Origin: Onchidella celtica
Taxonomy: Eukaryota > Mollusca > Gastropoda > Systellommatophora > Onchidiidae
NCBI GenBank assembly: GCA_963931925.1
Contig: OZ007582.1
Coordinates: 25,578,224-25,642,223 of the forward strand
Direction of reading: 5' to 3'
DNA: 64,000 bases
The notes below the pieces were generated by a model, which searched no databases, had not been told where the DNA came from, and saw only the letters and a program-made list of their open reading frames with translations. The translations under genes were made by a program, and so were the position numbers. Shown piece after piece: positions 1 through 12,282 of this stretch; position 1 is the stretch's first letter, and each line of letters starts with the position of its first letter.

Positions 1-639
1 AACGAGAAGAAAGCATGTTTATTTGCATTTTGTTGTGATATTTATATCTGCACAGTATGATACCGTGTTCGCTGAATGATTTATCAGCAATATGTCCCCC
101 CCCCCTCCCCCCCCCGGGTCAAAGCCCAAAGGCTAGCACGTTCAATCTGTAAGATTGAAAACGTTCATCAATATTCGGCAATTTCAACACCAGATGCAGT
201 AAACAAAAAACTGTTATAGGCCATTTTCAGAATAGTTTTTTTTTTCTTTTTTTCCAAGAATGTTACCACAAAAAGTCCAAGCTGGTTTTGGACTTTCATT
301 TTGGTCAAACTGATGTCAGAGTTCTGTACAAGTGACGATTCATGGTTCAAAGTTGAGATTAACAATTTTACATGACTGTGTTGTTTCCATGAACAAAAAC
401 TGAGCAGGTTGCGAGATTTTCACGAGTTTGTGTTATATAATTTATTAGAAAAGATTGAATCTTACATCGGTGCCTGCAGGATACATAAGACTGTCTTGGG
501 CCTTGCATCGATCGAGGACATGGCCCCTTGCTGGATGAAGACAAAATGAGTAAAATGAGTATGTGGGTGGTTGGAAAACTCATCTTGCTGTGAAACCCCG
601 GCACTACTGCCTCGAGAACTGGCAATGAGTGGTTTATCG
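1..639. other. non-coding, no gene seen
   Basis: No conserved coding region is visible on either strand. The block holds a long C homopolymer near 96-115, broken by a single T, and otherwise AT-rich unique-looking DNA. Confidence 0.6.
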
Positions 640-705
640 GTGAGACGCAAAGATCTTAAAATAGTATTAACCGGTGAATACTATTTTAAGATCTTTGGTG
701 AGACG
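640..705. mobile_element. 50-bp perfect hairpin insertion with 8-bp direct repeats
   Basis: An insert at 648-697 has two perfect 20-bp arms, CAAAGATCTTAAAATAGTAT and its reverse complement, around a 10-bp loop. It starts CA and ends TG. The 8-bp sequence GTGAGACG lies immediately on each side (640-647 and 698-705), as expected for a target-site duplication. This looks like an extremely short non-autonomous DNA transposon of an 8-bp-duplicating superfamily such as hAT. A template-switch origin for the palindrome is the main alternative, but it would not by itself explain the duplicated flanks. Confidence 0.6.
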
Positions 706-2610
706 TTACGTCCAGGAAAGGAGAAAGGGGGGGGGGGGGGAGCGGAGATGTTGTTTTAGCTGAAGTGAAAAGAAAGGATATGAGTGACAGAAAGGCGCAG
801 GGCGCAAGAAATGACAAACACGAGGATGAAAAGTCGGGATAACTAAACAGCAGGAGAGTGTAAGGGATTTAATATGTGTGAGTAAGTGCGTGAGTGAGTG
901 AGTGAGTTAATTAGTAAGTTGAGTGAGTGAGTGAGTGAATGAGTGAGTGAGTGAGTGAATGACTTAATGAGTAAGTGAATGAATGGGTGAATGGGTGAGT
1001 GAGAGAATCAGCCTAACAAAGTTTTAGAGACAATCAGCCAGTCAGTATGTTAAATATTAAATAGCACCAAGCAATCATAAAGTAGAAGATAACAGACTGC
1101 GCTTGAAGATTCAACAATTTGAGTACGGTTTCAGTGGAGGTGACGGCTAACAAAAACCGAAGACTTGGGTTCAGTGAAGCAGAGATGGTAACGCTGAGTT
1201 GCTCGGAGGCCCAGAGGCGACCGAAAAGATTATTGATTTGGATGAGAATCAGCGGCTGAAGTACCGAGGTTGTTTCGTGGATTATGTAGCTCAGTCAGAC
1301 ATCAGGAAGATTTTCGCTGCCAAGGGAAACTGCGGACGATTAGATAAAGTCCCTGATCCTGTCGGACAATCGAATGGATTTGATTCGCATCCGCACAGCT
1401 AATTTGCTTCAGTAAATGTAATCATAGATAGTTATCTTTCTCGTTCAGGTATATCACTGAATCTCGGATTAAGGAAGAAATGAGAAAGCGTAAGGTGGAT
1501 GGTTTTAACAGGATCTTGTGTGGCAAAGTTGATTTTTTTTTTTTCTGTCATCCCATATCATTTGTTGTCATTTTTAAAGAGAGAAAAGGGTGGGGGGAGG
1601 GGGGGGGGAAGAAAAGAGAGACAGACAGACAGACAGACGGAGGGAACCGTTCTCTCTCTCGCTTATGTACTTTCAAATTCACATAATATACCTTCATGCT
1701 GCAGGCCTACTGTCCGAGGCTTAAAGGAGACGTTATCAATTATGCTGTTGATATACAAGGCGGATTTTAGCTGTGTTTTGAATTGTTCAAATGGCAGGAG
1801 TATCTCTCAGTATTTTACCACAAAATGACTTGTTTCTTGCTGTATTTGATTGAACTTTCTTACATGACACTGCCTGGTCATTCAGTGATGTCTGAATTCT
1901 TCCGCAGTTAGTCTGGTACTGTTGCGTCTTCCACGGAGAATTAACAATCATTTTCAGGTACTTTATTTATACATTTAGAATAAAGGCGACAGGACGGTAC
2001 GCTTTATGAAGATCGCAACAAAAACAATTTAAACGCATCAAGAAATGAGCGGCACCTCATTCCACCGACTCGCCATCCCCGCTGCTGTTACAGTCTGGGA
2101 TTCCTCCAGCAAATATTCGACCACTTTCCATTAAGAACTGGGTATAAATAGCGCCGAGTTATCGACCAAATACAGAAAGACCACTAATAAGAGACGGAAG
2201 GAAGCATGGAACAAGAGGCAATTGGGTAAGGGGGGGGGGCGGGGGCGGAGAGGAATAAACTTAGATCACAAAACTGGTTAGAAGTCTCAAATCTGTGCGT
2301 GTCTCGACAGCTGTAAAGTCTCTGGAATCCTGAGACTGGTTTTCTGACAGTTCAAATTGTTGAGTTGACAGGAGGGTTCTCGCAACTGAAATGTTGGATC
2401 TGTGAGTTTAGTAACAACAGACACAGATGTATGAGAATTGTTTGAACAGTTGTAACACTACAGTGGATCTGTAAAATTATTTCTAACAACGTACTGAAGT
2501 TAGGTCTCAGTGAGAGAGCTGGACATCAAGTCAGTCCTTGCCCCTGAAAATCCACAACGAAGACGGACGCAGAAGAGGAATCCGGTACGCTGAACTCCGT
2601 GTTGCTCAAT
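706..2610. other. non-coding with GTGA-rich microsatellite
   Basis: There is a G homopolymer near 727-740, a degenerate GTGA/GAGT tandem repeat at about 885-1010, a G-rich tract with GACA repeats near 1590-1640 and a G run near 2230. No conserved protein or RNA gene was recognised. Confidence 0.6.
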
Positions 2611-2804
2611 GGTCTTGTCTACAGCATCCGCTCCGTTATATTTACGGAAAATGACGTATGAAAAACGCTCTTTGCCTCTATAACAGTGAGGAGCGGAGCG
2701 GAACGGATGCTGTGGACAAGCATACACAGGGAAAGAGTGTTTTACTTGTTCATACGTCATTTCCGGTAAAATAGCGGAGCGGAGCGGATGTTGTGGACAA
2801 GACC
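2611..2804. mobile_element. MITE-like inverted-repeat element
   Basis: The left end begins GGTCTTGTCTACAGCATCCG and the right end is its near inverse, GGTCTTGTCCACAACATCCG read on the opposite strand. Similarity continues inward for about 65 bp through an ATGACGTATGAA block. The 194-bp element has no coding capacity. An extra internal copy of the right-end GGAGCGGA...GTGGACAAG motif lies near 2692-2722. I could not identify a convincing target-site duplication, so the superfamily is unknown. Confidence 0.65.
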
Positions 2805-5800
2805 ACTCGACATGTTAAACGTCATCCATGCACGAATGGGTATGACTCACGTTCACAAAGACAGGAAGCTCAATGCGCGTGGAGGACCCGGCGAGAGGAA
2901 GATGCAATTTTGCATGAACTTCACATTTAGTGTGCACGTGCGGTGACGGACCAAACTCCTGGGCTGGGGAGATTCATCCATGTGGCCTGATGTTACCATG
3001 GGAACCATAACAAAGAACTAAAGAAATAATTCCAAGCAGAGCTTTTTTACCAGCCAGAGAATCAAGCTGCGAGAAACTGGTGATGAAAGTCTTACAAATA
3101 TCTGGGTCGTTCATTTTGTGGTAGCTCTGGGCGTGGACATAATAATTATGTTAGCGTGACCAGAATTTACAACATAGTTGTTTCCATTACTGTTGTCGGA
3201 ATTTGAATTATCCATTAGTTTCCTCAAAGTTGATCGATTTAGGATGCTCCGGCGAAATGGCTGAGGAAATCAACAACAGTTTTCTGTGAAATGGCCCAGT
3301 GTGCAAGACAAAAGAAAACAAACAGAAGTGAAGACGCGCCTTTCAGCATTTGGGACACACCTGCAACTGAACCTAATGCAGATGGTCATGAGATTGGGGG
3401 GGGGGGGGGGGGAGGTCGCGTCAAATTGAATTTATACTAATTCGATCCCACAATAAACCACTGTGTTTGCGATACCAGAAATGGCTTACTCGTACGGCAA
3501 GCGGAGGCTTGTTGTTCGATCATAATTGTGTGAGATTTCTCTCTGCCTCTTCCTCTCTCTTTATCTCTTTTTCTCCATCTCCCCCTTTCTCTCTCTCGCT
3601 CGTCCTCTATTAAAGCTATGGACATGGCTATTGCCACTAAAATTTTTTTAATATAGTGAACAATAATGGTCCATATTGTATATATTTATTACTTTAAATG
3701 TAGGTTTATTATCAATTATTACTATATTATTATTATTATCGTTATTATTACTAGCCCTCACCTTTCACACTATGCAATGAAAATTGACATTCCGTTTCTG
3801 ATATCATTTCGAAGAAGTTTCATCTGTTGTCCACCATCCGCATCTGGTCATCATAGTATGTGGGGCGTAACGAAATCTGGGACTGTAACATAGGCTAATT
3901 CAGGGTGGCAGCTAAGACATACAATGAAAACACGAATTCAAGCCGGGTCCCCTCACAAGCTGGTGGTCAGTATTGACACAGCTGCTGACCTATTCCTAAG
4001 CTTTTGTACACGTACTTTGGATCGGGACAATGCGTGCCATGTCTTACTGTGAACGCTTCATTCGCAAAGTCTTGGTTTAATGAACCTAAGGGTGGAACTT
4101 GACAACTCCCAAGAAATAAACAAGAAACACAATAACAATGATAGCGATAAGAATTGTTAATCCTCATGGTTATATTTAATAATTAACAATCTACATCTAA
4201 GAAAATCAATAACTATCGAATGAGAAGGTCAAGTTGAGATGTTGGTAGCCATCAAACTTCTCAAACATGTCAGGATTGTTGAGACACAATCCTATCCGCA
4301 GTCAGAAGACGACCCCCCCCCCCCCAAAAAAAAAAACGACAAAAAAAAGAAAAAACCACTTCGTCAACCACTGCATGCACAGCCTCCAGTCTTACCCCTT
4401 CTAGCGTATTATTGTCAATTTTGAAAACAATCCGATCAAAGAGATAACAACAGATAACTGTTTAACTCCTTGAATGCCGTCAGCGTAACAGTGTCATGAA
4501 CAATGTTTTATCTGTTGGCTGTGTATACGTCAGCTGCAACTGAGAATTTTTACACATTTAATTTGATAAATTTTGCTTGAGAATTTCTATTTTTACCCTT
4601 TGGAAAACCGAAATACAAACAGATTTACTCCAGGAATCTATAAACATGAGCATACCGATAATACATGTGTTGTTTCTGTAGGCAAGAAATTCTGAACCCA
4701 GTCAAAAAGATTATCGTTCTTTAACTTTCAACCATTGTTGCAAACCATGACAGGAAACAGTCAGATGTTAACGAAACGCCCCACAGGCGTGTGCAGTTCT
4801 GCAATTCACCCCCACCCTTTGCTGGACGTTACTGGATCAATGCTCTTAGTGTACACTGAGTGCGGCCAGTGATGCCCCACTTCTTGGTTACTCCGCATTG
4901 GAGAAGTGACGCGAAAAAACATGACGTCACATTAACCGCCTCTAACGCTGAAATCCGTGCACCAGGCAGCGGGCTGACCTTGAAAGAGCAATGATTTTAC
5001 ACTTAAAATCACGAATTAACTACATCAGGCTTAACTGTCTTCTTTGCAACGTGGACACCAAAATTGTTGACAATGATTTACAGTATAATTGTTAAAAAAA
5101 GAAGAAGAAAAAGAAACAAAAGAAAAGGTTCACGAGTACTCACGCCCGCCCAACTTATCCTGAGAATACTATGGATCATTACAGCACAACTGATACAACA
5201 TCTTAGCAGATGCAGCAAATGTTAGATCAGTCTTTGACAAGGAAAACCTGTTGAGTTCTCCGCCACTACGACTGGCCACACTGGTAACCTCTAGCTACAA
5301 CTGCAGCAGCAACAACAACACCATCACAAGACTAACTTGTTCTCCCAATTTCCAGCGGAATCACTTCCTCCTCAGCTTGATGAGTAGAGGCTGTGGCCGG
5401 GGCGGCGTTGGCGGTAGTGGTAGCAGCCGAGCAGGGAAATCAATAAAAACGGTCATTGATTTCTTGAGCTCAGCAAACCGTTCACCGTCTGTATCCCCCG
5501 CCTCCCCCCATACACACCTTCATCCCCTCCCCTCTCTTTGCCGTACCCAAGCACTAGTTAGGGATGAGTGGCTCCCCCTCCCCACCCCAACCCCGCCTGA
5601 CATGAAATAGTTGCACCCGTGGTCAGCACAGCCCAGAAACACCAAATTTATGTACTACTTAACGTTAGTTAAAACTTAGTGCTACATGTCAGAATTGGTA
5701 CAGAACTAACTGACCTATTAACATGTCACTGACTCTCTCACTGATTACTTGACTGACAGACAAACTGATTGACAGAATGAATACACAGGTTGAATGCCTG

Positions 5801-6470
5801 ACAATTGGTACTTAGGATACCTGGCTTGATAGCAATTTCTAGGTAGGCTACTTTAAACAATCTTTTGTTCCCCTCTCTGGGTATCAGCATTGAAAAGATA
5901 GGGATGGGGTGGGGTGGGGATACTGGCGGCATTTGATGTTGGCGTCCAAGTTGTCGTACCTCTCCTCCCGGCACACACACACACCCACACACATGCCTTC
6001 TGATCATTCCCACACTATAATATTATTAATAACCAATGACTCTACTGTAATAAAATCATGCACGACTGCGATAGCTATGGGGTCAATGCCAAAAAGCTCT
6101 CTTTTTCACATTATTATGCCTTTTTGTCATTGTGTTATTTCAATCACTTTTTTCTCCGATTTTTGTTTTCTTTGTGCATGGTTATTCAAAATTAATCCAA
6201 TAACCTGCATGAGCAAGATGATTGCCAATTGTTTCTCTCGTTTTCTTCGAATTTGAATTTGATTTTGGAAAATGACTGATTTTTTACGTTTTCAAAATGG
6301 ACACATTGTATGGGACCTCAGAAAAAACATAATGAAAGGGTATTTTGTTTTATCTGTGGATTCTAGCAGGTATGTTTTGTTTAGAGTGATAAATCAACAT
6401 GACAGTACTGAACAAAAAACGCTTCTGCGTGGGTTTAGTAAGTTATAATTCTTAGTTTGAAAAAAAAGTG
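2805..6470. other. non-coding, no gene seen
   Basis: Simple sequence only: a G run near 3399-3413, ATT-rich DNA near 3715-3750, a C run followed by A-rich DNA at about 4313-4360, and a CA repeat near 5972-5992. The longest open frames lie in low-complexity sequence and match no family I know. Confidence 0.55.
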
Positions 6471-7222
6471 GTTGGACGTTACTTGTGTAGTCACACTTTT
6501 CATGAAAAAAATAAGAGCCTGCTGTGAAATACCTCGATGTAATAGCAGGTTAACGTGTTCCAATAACATGTTATCCTTCAAATAATGGGAATTGTTGCCG
6601 TTGGCAGGTCAGTTTTCAGCCGCACAGGCTTCACAAAGACAGTTTGAAAAATCTTGTATTTTGTAGTCACACCGTAACGTCCAGCCACATTGCAAGAATA
6701 CAGCCACTTTATTTTCCCAGTCCATCTAAACAGGTCTTTTGTAGTTTGTATGTAGTCCTTATCATACGGGGAACACATGGCGGTGTTTTCAAGTTGAAGG
6801 GATGCAACACCAAATCTCTAGAGAAATTGGAATTTTTGTCATCACACTGTATTTAATAGTAATGTCCGACACGTTCCTCTATCTGTTTGTAATGTCCAAC
6901 ATTTTCTTGGTTTATTTTTTTTTTTGTCTGATTCTTGCTCTGATAATTTTATTTGCAACATGTTTCCTAAAAATGCATTTTCCCAGTCCCCCAATGAACA
7001 CAGGATGAAAAATGAGAAATCTGGTATTGTGAATAACCACAATCACTAGAGTTCCCATAATCATGATGGCATTATCCTTGGTTTTACTGGAATTAAATTC
7101 AAATTATCTTGGCTGTCAATGTTAACTGAAGTACTATGTCCATTGTATTGTCACCACATACTATTTGCTTAAAAATGGGGAATACATTACTTTTCATGGT
7201 TTGTCATCCTGTAACGTCCAAC
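6471..7222. mobile_element. candidate non-autonomous DNA element with GTTGGACGTTAC ends
   Basis: GTTGGACGTTAC at 6471-6482 is exactly inverted at 7211-7222. Related copies of the motif lie between them (near 6671, 6861 and 6891). Two copies of a block reading AATTATCTTGGCTGTCA lie about 180 bp apart near 7098 and 7268. Short termini plus repeated subterminal motifs suggest a transposase-binding array, but the target duplication is not clear. Confidence 0.4.
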
Positions 7223-7734
7223 ATAAAATAAACAAATAAAGTCATCTAATTGTTTGCAGTCCCATTTATAAATCCAAATTATCTTGGCTGTCATTGCTAA
7301 CTGTATATTTAACCATTAAATGTTTGCTTGTCATAGGCTATTTGAAAGTAAGGGGAGGTTTAATTGTCTATATCACTTGAAATACATTTTACAAAAAATC
7401 CTTTTGATACCTGAAATAATTACTTATTTTATCATGAGGAACTTAGAGCTGTTTTCTACTTCAAGTTGCTGTACAATTCATAAGATTTTAGCTTCCAACA
7501 ATGGTGGAGTTGGACCACTCTTTTATTCAGGGTACCAGTGTTCATGAAAACTTAGGTACATTGTGTTAACATGTTGAGCGTTAAATCTTTCCCATGGAGT
7601 TCTTTGCATCCTGGCCACCCAGTCAAGAATATCCTGAGTCCAAATTTATTCATGTTGTATATGCCTTCCCGTTATCCTTTCAGAAGAGAAAAAGGAAATT
7701 TGTAGAGAACTGGATAGATGTAATATTTTACAGT

Positions 7735-8275
7735 AAACAAGTAACAATGATCAATGATGCATAGCAAGGTGGAGTTGTAACCTGATGTGATAAGTGATCT
7801 GCTAGAGTAAAGAAGAATGCCACCATTTCTGGAGCGACATCATCTGATTTAGATCTAGCAATTAAAATCAAACTACACCGATGCAAGTGATGAAAGGATA
7901 CATGAAACTATTCAATGGGGCTGGATACAAAGACTTATTACAGAAAACAATTAACAATGATCGATGATGCATGAGCAAAGATGGGAGTGTGACCTGACAG
8001 GCGGTCTGTTAGGGTAAAGAACGCTAGACACGCCTCTTCTAGATTGAGATCTTAATATCAAACTCATAATTACTACGCTGGTGCAAGTGATGAAAAGAGA
8101 CACGAAGCCATCATTATGAGACTGGGATATATAGAATATAGGGCCTAAGGCTACAGAAACAAACGACCTGGCAATGACTTCTGCTAGTGCTAGGGTAAAG
8201 AACGCTAATCTACCACTTCCAAAACGCAAAATCAAACTTAAAACTGTCACTGAAGATTGTAAGAGCTGGTGAAAT
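7735..8275. repeat. about 200-bp tandem repeat, three diverged copies
   Basis: The block ACAATGATC..ATGATGCAT occurs at 7744 and 7954. The block AG(A/G)GTAAAGAA.GCTA occurs at about 7804, 8011 and 8202. This gives a period of about 190-210 bp and three degenerate copies. The open frame on the minus strand across it follows from the repeat and is not a recognised protein. Confidence 0.55.
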
Positions 8276-9519
8276 AATTCTAGGGTCGGTAGACATGCAA
8301 CAGTGAAAATAAAAATAAACAAAATCAGCAGTGACTCGACGAGCGTACTTCGCTCGTTTTCATTTGGCCCTTCCCGTTACTACGCTATGGCCCTACATCG
8401 ACAGAAAATGGCGGCGCCCTCGGAGTATTGAAGTTTTTTCTGCTGAAGAGCTTAGCGTTATTCTTCTATGTACTTCCTACTTCTATGGCTGACACCGATG
8501 CTCTGACTTTCAAATAATATAAGGATTAGGGTCAAGAATAGGGTAGGGTTTAAAGGGAACTTTCCGGTAACGTATCGTCAGAAATTTTCCTGTACCGATC
8601 GGTTCTGATACTGTCATAATACGCAGTATCGAATTTGATACTGACAGGGGTACCGGCACTATCAGTCTCCTATTTGTGAAAACAAAAAGGAACCATAGAG
8701 AAGAAAAGGAACCGTAGAAGAAAAGCCCAACCAGCCATGAGCCAAAGTTTCTCTGTTCTTGTGTTACCGCGTCATGCCCTGGGCGTGGCCCGGTGGGGCA
8801 AGCATCGCCTAGCTTCTTCTGATCTGACTGTGTTCATTGGCGCTGGTCAGCTCATCTCGGCGTCTTTGAATTTGATGGAAGTGTCTGTTCAATACCCGGT
8901 CTGGCGTCGTTAGGCCGCTCGGACGTGGGGTGGGAGAGAGCAGGCCCTGTGGTAGACAAGTGGAATACTCTGGCATAGGGCCTAAACCCGAATAACTGGT
9001 CAGTGTACCGACGCAAAAAAATTCCTAGCGCGGCTATTACTGTACGCAAAGAAATCAAACAGATATCCCGGTAAACTGCAGAAGTTACTCTATCGTCCTA
9101 TCGAGCTGTAATTTAATAAGTTTGACCCAGGTTGGATTTATCGGTGATAATACGCGACTAGATCATAGTTTACTTGAAATGCGAAACTCTTTTATTGACA
9201 ACCTCACTAGGATACGTGCATCGAAGTATAATAAAATTGGTATCAACACAAAGTAGGAACTCTCTACTCAAATTCTAACCGACTACTTTTTCCAGAAACT
9301 CTGTAGTAGTTTTAGTATATTATTTTTCAAAGGTGACGAGATAAGCACAATTTGACAAACTCGTACGGGATATTTTAGTCCATCAATACGTCATATCTCC
9401 GTTAGTAACAACGTTATCATGAGCACATATAATTATTCTACGGCAAGGATATTGCCTACTCTTAAAAATGAACCCGAGTTTCTGTCTTTCTGACGGTTAA
9501 CAAGAAAGAAGGCGCATAT
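8276..9519. other. non-coding, no gene seen
   Basis: No conserved domain or RNA gene was recognised on either strand. The block includes a moderately GC-richer stretch around 8740-8960 without splice-compatible coding signals that I can defend. Confidence 0.5.
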
Positions 9520-9745
9520 TTAACCCTTATCCTGCGAAGGGCTTCGAAATACTGCATCGACTTTCCATGCACTCACTCTGCATGGGCGTACAATTTCGGT
9601 AAGGACAAGCTGACCACGCAGGGCGCAAGCCGTATTTTCACGCGTCGGGTCACTGACCTCTTTGAGACGTAACTACCGTCTTATTGCTCACTGTATCTCT
9701 TCTTAATCAAAGGCACTGTGACAAGGACATGTTAAAACACGAGCG
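9520..9745 (+). mobile_element. piggyBac-like element end (TTAA, CCC terminus)
   Basis: TTAA at 9520-9523 is followed by CCCTTATCCTGCGAAGGGC. The next roughly 220 bp are clearly homologous to the reverse complement of the right half of the element at 51553-52325. Shared blocks include CGGGTCACTGACC, ACCGTCTTATTG and CACTGTATCTCTTCT. The homology stops near 9745, where a foldback repeat begins, so this copy is truncated or rearranged. Superfamily assignment rests on the TTAA target and the CCC-type terminus. Confidence 0.6.
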
Positions 9746-9760
9746 GTCTGCGGGTATTGT

Positions 9761-10049
9761 GACTGGTGAAGCGCTTGCTTTTCCGGGCTTCATCCATGTG
9801 CACCTTCGGCAGCAACAGGCGCTTCCTTTAAAAGCGCTTGTCTGGAGGTGCTAACTTTCTTGCGCTTGAAGCGTTCTCTATGTTCTCTCCCTTACGTACA
9901 TTGGAGTAGTATGGGTTGCCAGTGCCCGCGGAGAGGCAGAGAAAGTGCGAGAACGTTAGCACCTTCAGACAAGTGCTTTTTAATTGAGCGCCTACTACTG
10001 CCGAGGATGCACATGGGTAAAGACCGAGCAAACGAACGCTTCGCCAGTC
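9761..10049. repeat. foldback element with roughly 105-bp inverted arms
   Basis: The arms at about 9761-9870 and 9940-10049 are imperfect inverted copies; GACTGGTGAAGCGCTTG on the left matches the inverted GACTGGCGAAGCGTTCG on the right. The spacer is about 70 bp. Open frames on both strands over this block are mirror images forced by the palindrome. Single-arm relatives occur near 10568-10640 and 15415-15490. Confidence 0.65.
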
Positions 10050-10383
10050 CCAGCTAGCACTCGCTCGTGCTTTGATATGGTGTCCTCCTCTGACGAAAAA
10101 TATTTCTTGTTGGATAGTGTTTTACCAAAACTTTAATGCTTGAAACAAGGAGAAAAGTCGGTGTTTATGACGTAAAAAGACAAAGAAGAGATACTGGTGA
10201 ATACCATCACTTTTTTAGTCGGTTGAAACATCATCCTGACAGATTTCATTCTTACATCAGGATAAGGCTTTATATATGCAGCTATGCTAAGTAAAGTGAA
10301 ACCGAGGCTGACCAAGACATGATCTAACTGGCTCAATCCTGTCCTGCCAGAAGTTCGAAAAGTACTTAAGTAACTACACACTA

Positions 10384-10660
10384 TAGATCAACGCCTGAAA
10401 TAGAATTTACTTCCAATACTTCAAAACACACTTATTTTACAAGAATTTACTTCCAATAATTCAAAACACACTTATTTTACAAGCGGCGTTCTACGCAGCA
10501 GGCTTTATGGTATGAGCGTTGTCTATGTGAGTCAAAAGGGTTTGGGGGAATACTTCACGAAACTATACAGCGCTTGTCTTGAGGTGCTAGCTTTCTCGCG
10601 CTAGAAACGAATCCTTCTCTGTGTTCTCTCCCCAAGGCAGATATTGCTCCCTCTGACTTA
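10384..10660. repeat. dispersed repeat, copy 1, with a 40-bp tandem duplication
   Basis: This block is homologous to 15276-15490. Both share TTCAAAACAC.CTT..TTTTACAAG, an AGGGTTTG..GGAATACTTCA block and GGTGCTAGCTTTCTCG. In this copy a 40-bp unit starting AGAATTTACTTCCAAT is duplicated in tandem at 10402-10441 and 10442-10481. The distal part overlaps the arm sequence of the foldback element at 9761-10049. Confidence 0.6.
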
Positions 10661-11984
10661 TTGACTGTTGGGACTCTCTGAGTCCCTTCCACAAGACCAA
10701 TAATTATTGAACATCTTATCCCCAAACCCCACCGCCCCCTTTCAACAGAAAAGTAATTTTTTTTAAAAAATGCATTAAATCCCAGGATACTCAAACTGAT
10801 TTAAAATGGCCTGGCTTTAATTTCTGCAAACTTATTGAAATCTACATTGAAATCTCCCTCAATTGACAGTTGATGACAAAGCAATAGACACTAAGGACAA
10901 ACGCACACCAACATGGCGACTGACGGTACTGAATGTCATGATTTAATACAGTGGCCTAAGAATGAAATTCTCCTGTTGAATTAACCCAATTAGTGAATTG
11001 TGGTGGCTTTAATTACTGACGTCTATGACGTCAGAAGAGTGAAAGATGGAATGACAGGATGGCGTAGATATAGAAATAGTAAAGAGGATATCGCTGATGT
11101 TTTTATTGACAGACGAGAGCAAGTCGGCGGGAATATATACCATGGGATAGATAGTGAATACTAGATGTGGATCTAGTCATTTAGATCTAAGAATATGGCT
11201 GTTTTGAAAAAAAACAAAGCTCTTGTTGATTTCCCTGATTCTCTAATGAATCAGGGTTAATGGTGAGTTCGCCATCAATTTAATTGTTTGATCAAGCACA
11301 TGATGTGACTACTAGATCTAATCTAAGATGAGGCGCGAGTGATTATCCCGAGGAGAGAAGATGTTCCACCAAGAAGGAGTGTGCGAGTAATTGAAGATGC
11401 ATAGTTAAAAACTTCAGCTAGAGCTACAACTACATTTAATATATAAGATATAACTGTGATTGAATTGTCTGGGTGAGGCTGGGAGTTGCCAGCCCATCCT
11501 AGAGTCATGTTTGACTGTGCCGACGTCACCTTGGCGAGCTAGGCCAGCTATAAATTTAAATATATGAGATGGTCTGATGTCTCCAGACACTATGTCAATT
11601 GTAGTACAGTAAACAGTCCAGATCTTGGAAATAGAAATAGTTAGTTAGAGAATTAGCTAGAATTGAAGTTAAATGATATTATGAGAAACCAAGACTTATA
11701 GTGAAATACTATTGATTTTGGATTTTATGGTGTTGATTTTCATCCTTACTACACGAATAGATCTAGTCGAAATTGTTAGGGAACCAACGTAATTAAAGTG
11801 TGGCCCTGCAGGCCTGATTGATGAAATTTATTCAGTTTGTTTTTTAGTATTTGGCGTGGTCTGGGAGTGAACAAACCACAATATAACATATTAAAATACC
11901 AACACTTCCATTCATAACACTGAACACTGATGACACACTTCACACTGAGATAGACAAAAAGACGGACAACTGTACCACAATGTT
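10661..11984. other. non-coding, no gene seen
   Basis: Two small palindromes stand out: a CRE-like CTGACGTC..GACGTCAG near 11016-11034 and CCCTGATTC..GAATCAGGG at 11233-11256. Neither is flanked by a direct repeat. No coding feature was recognised. Confidence 0.5.
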
Positions 11985-12282
11985 GACAGCTGCACAAGAC
12001 CATATTGACAAACATTAGCAGGATATGACAAAAGTATACACACACGGATCACGGAGGGGGGCGGTAGGCATAGGGATTTACAGCAAAGACAAAAACTACA
12101 GCAACGCATCACAGACAACACGTGCATACTAACAGCTGAGCTAAACGCACTACACAAAACATTACAAGAGATCGACCACCACCAGGTAGGGGATAGGGCG
12201 GTGACAATCCTCACAGACTCACTCTCGGCCTTTCAAACACTCAAGGTAGACAACCCAAGACACAACAGATATAACATTACAC
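11985..12282 (+). pseudogene. non-LTR retrotransposon RNase H domain, N-terminal half (broken)
   Basis: Conceptual translation gives a YTHGS-like start where active RNases H have a catalytic Asp (TDGS), then VGIGIY, then after a +1 frameshift TAELNAL (catalytic Glu) and TDSLSAF (second Asp). This is the D-E-D order of the RNase H domain found in I-group LINEs. The domain is interrupted at 12282 by an inserted element and resumes at 14154. The His at the first catalytic site and the frameshift mark it as dead. Confidence 0.7.

Noticed and set aside
1199..1402. 67-codon frame PEATEKIIDLDENQRLKYRG...
   Set aside because: Looks protein-like in composition, but has no known domain, no splice partners and a non-ATG start. 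It cannot be supported as a gene.
9828..10057. Open frames on both strands around the foldback
   Set aside because: The two frames mirror each other because the DNA is an inverted repeat.
11233..11256. Palindrome CCCTGATTC..GAATCAGGG as a fourth micro-insertion
   Set aside because: No 8-bp direct repeat flanks it.
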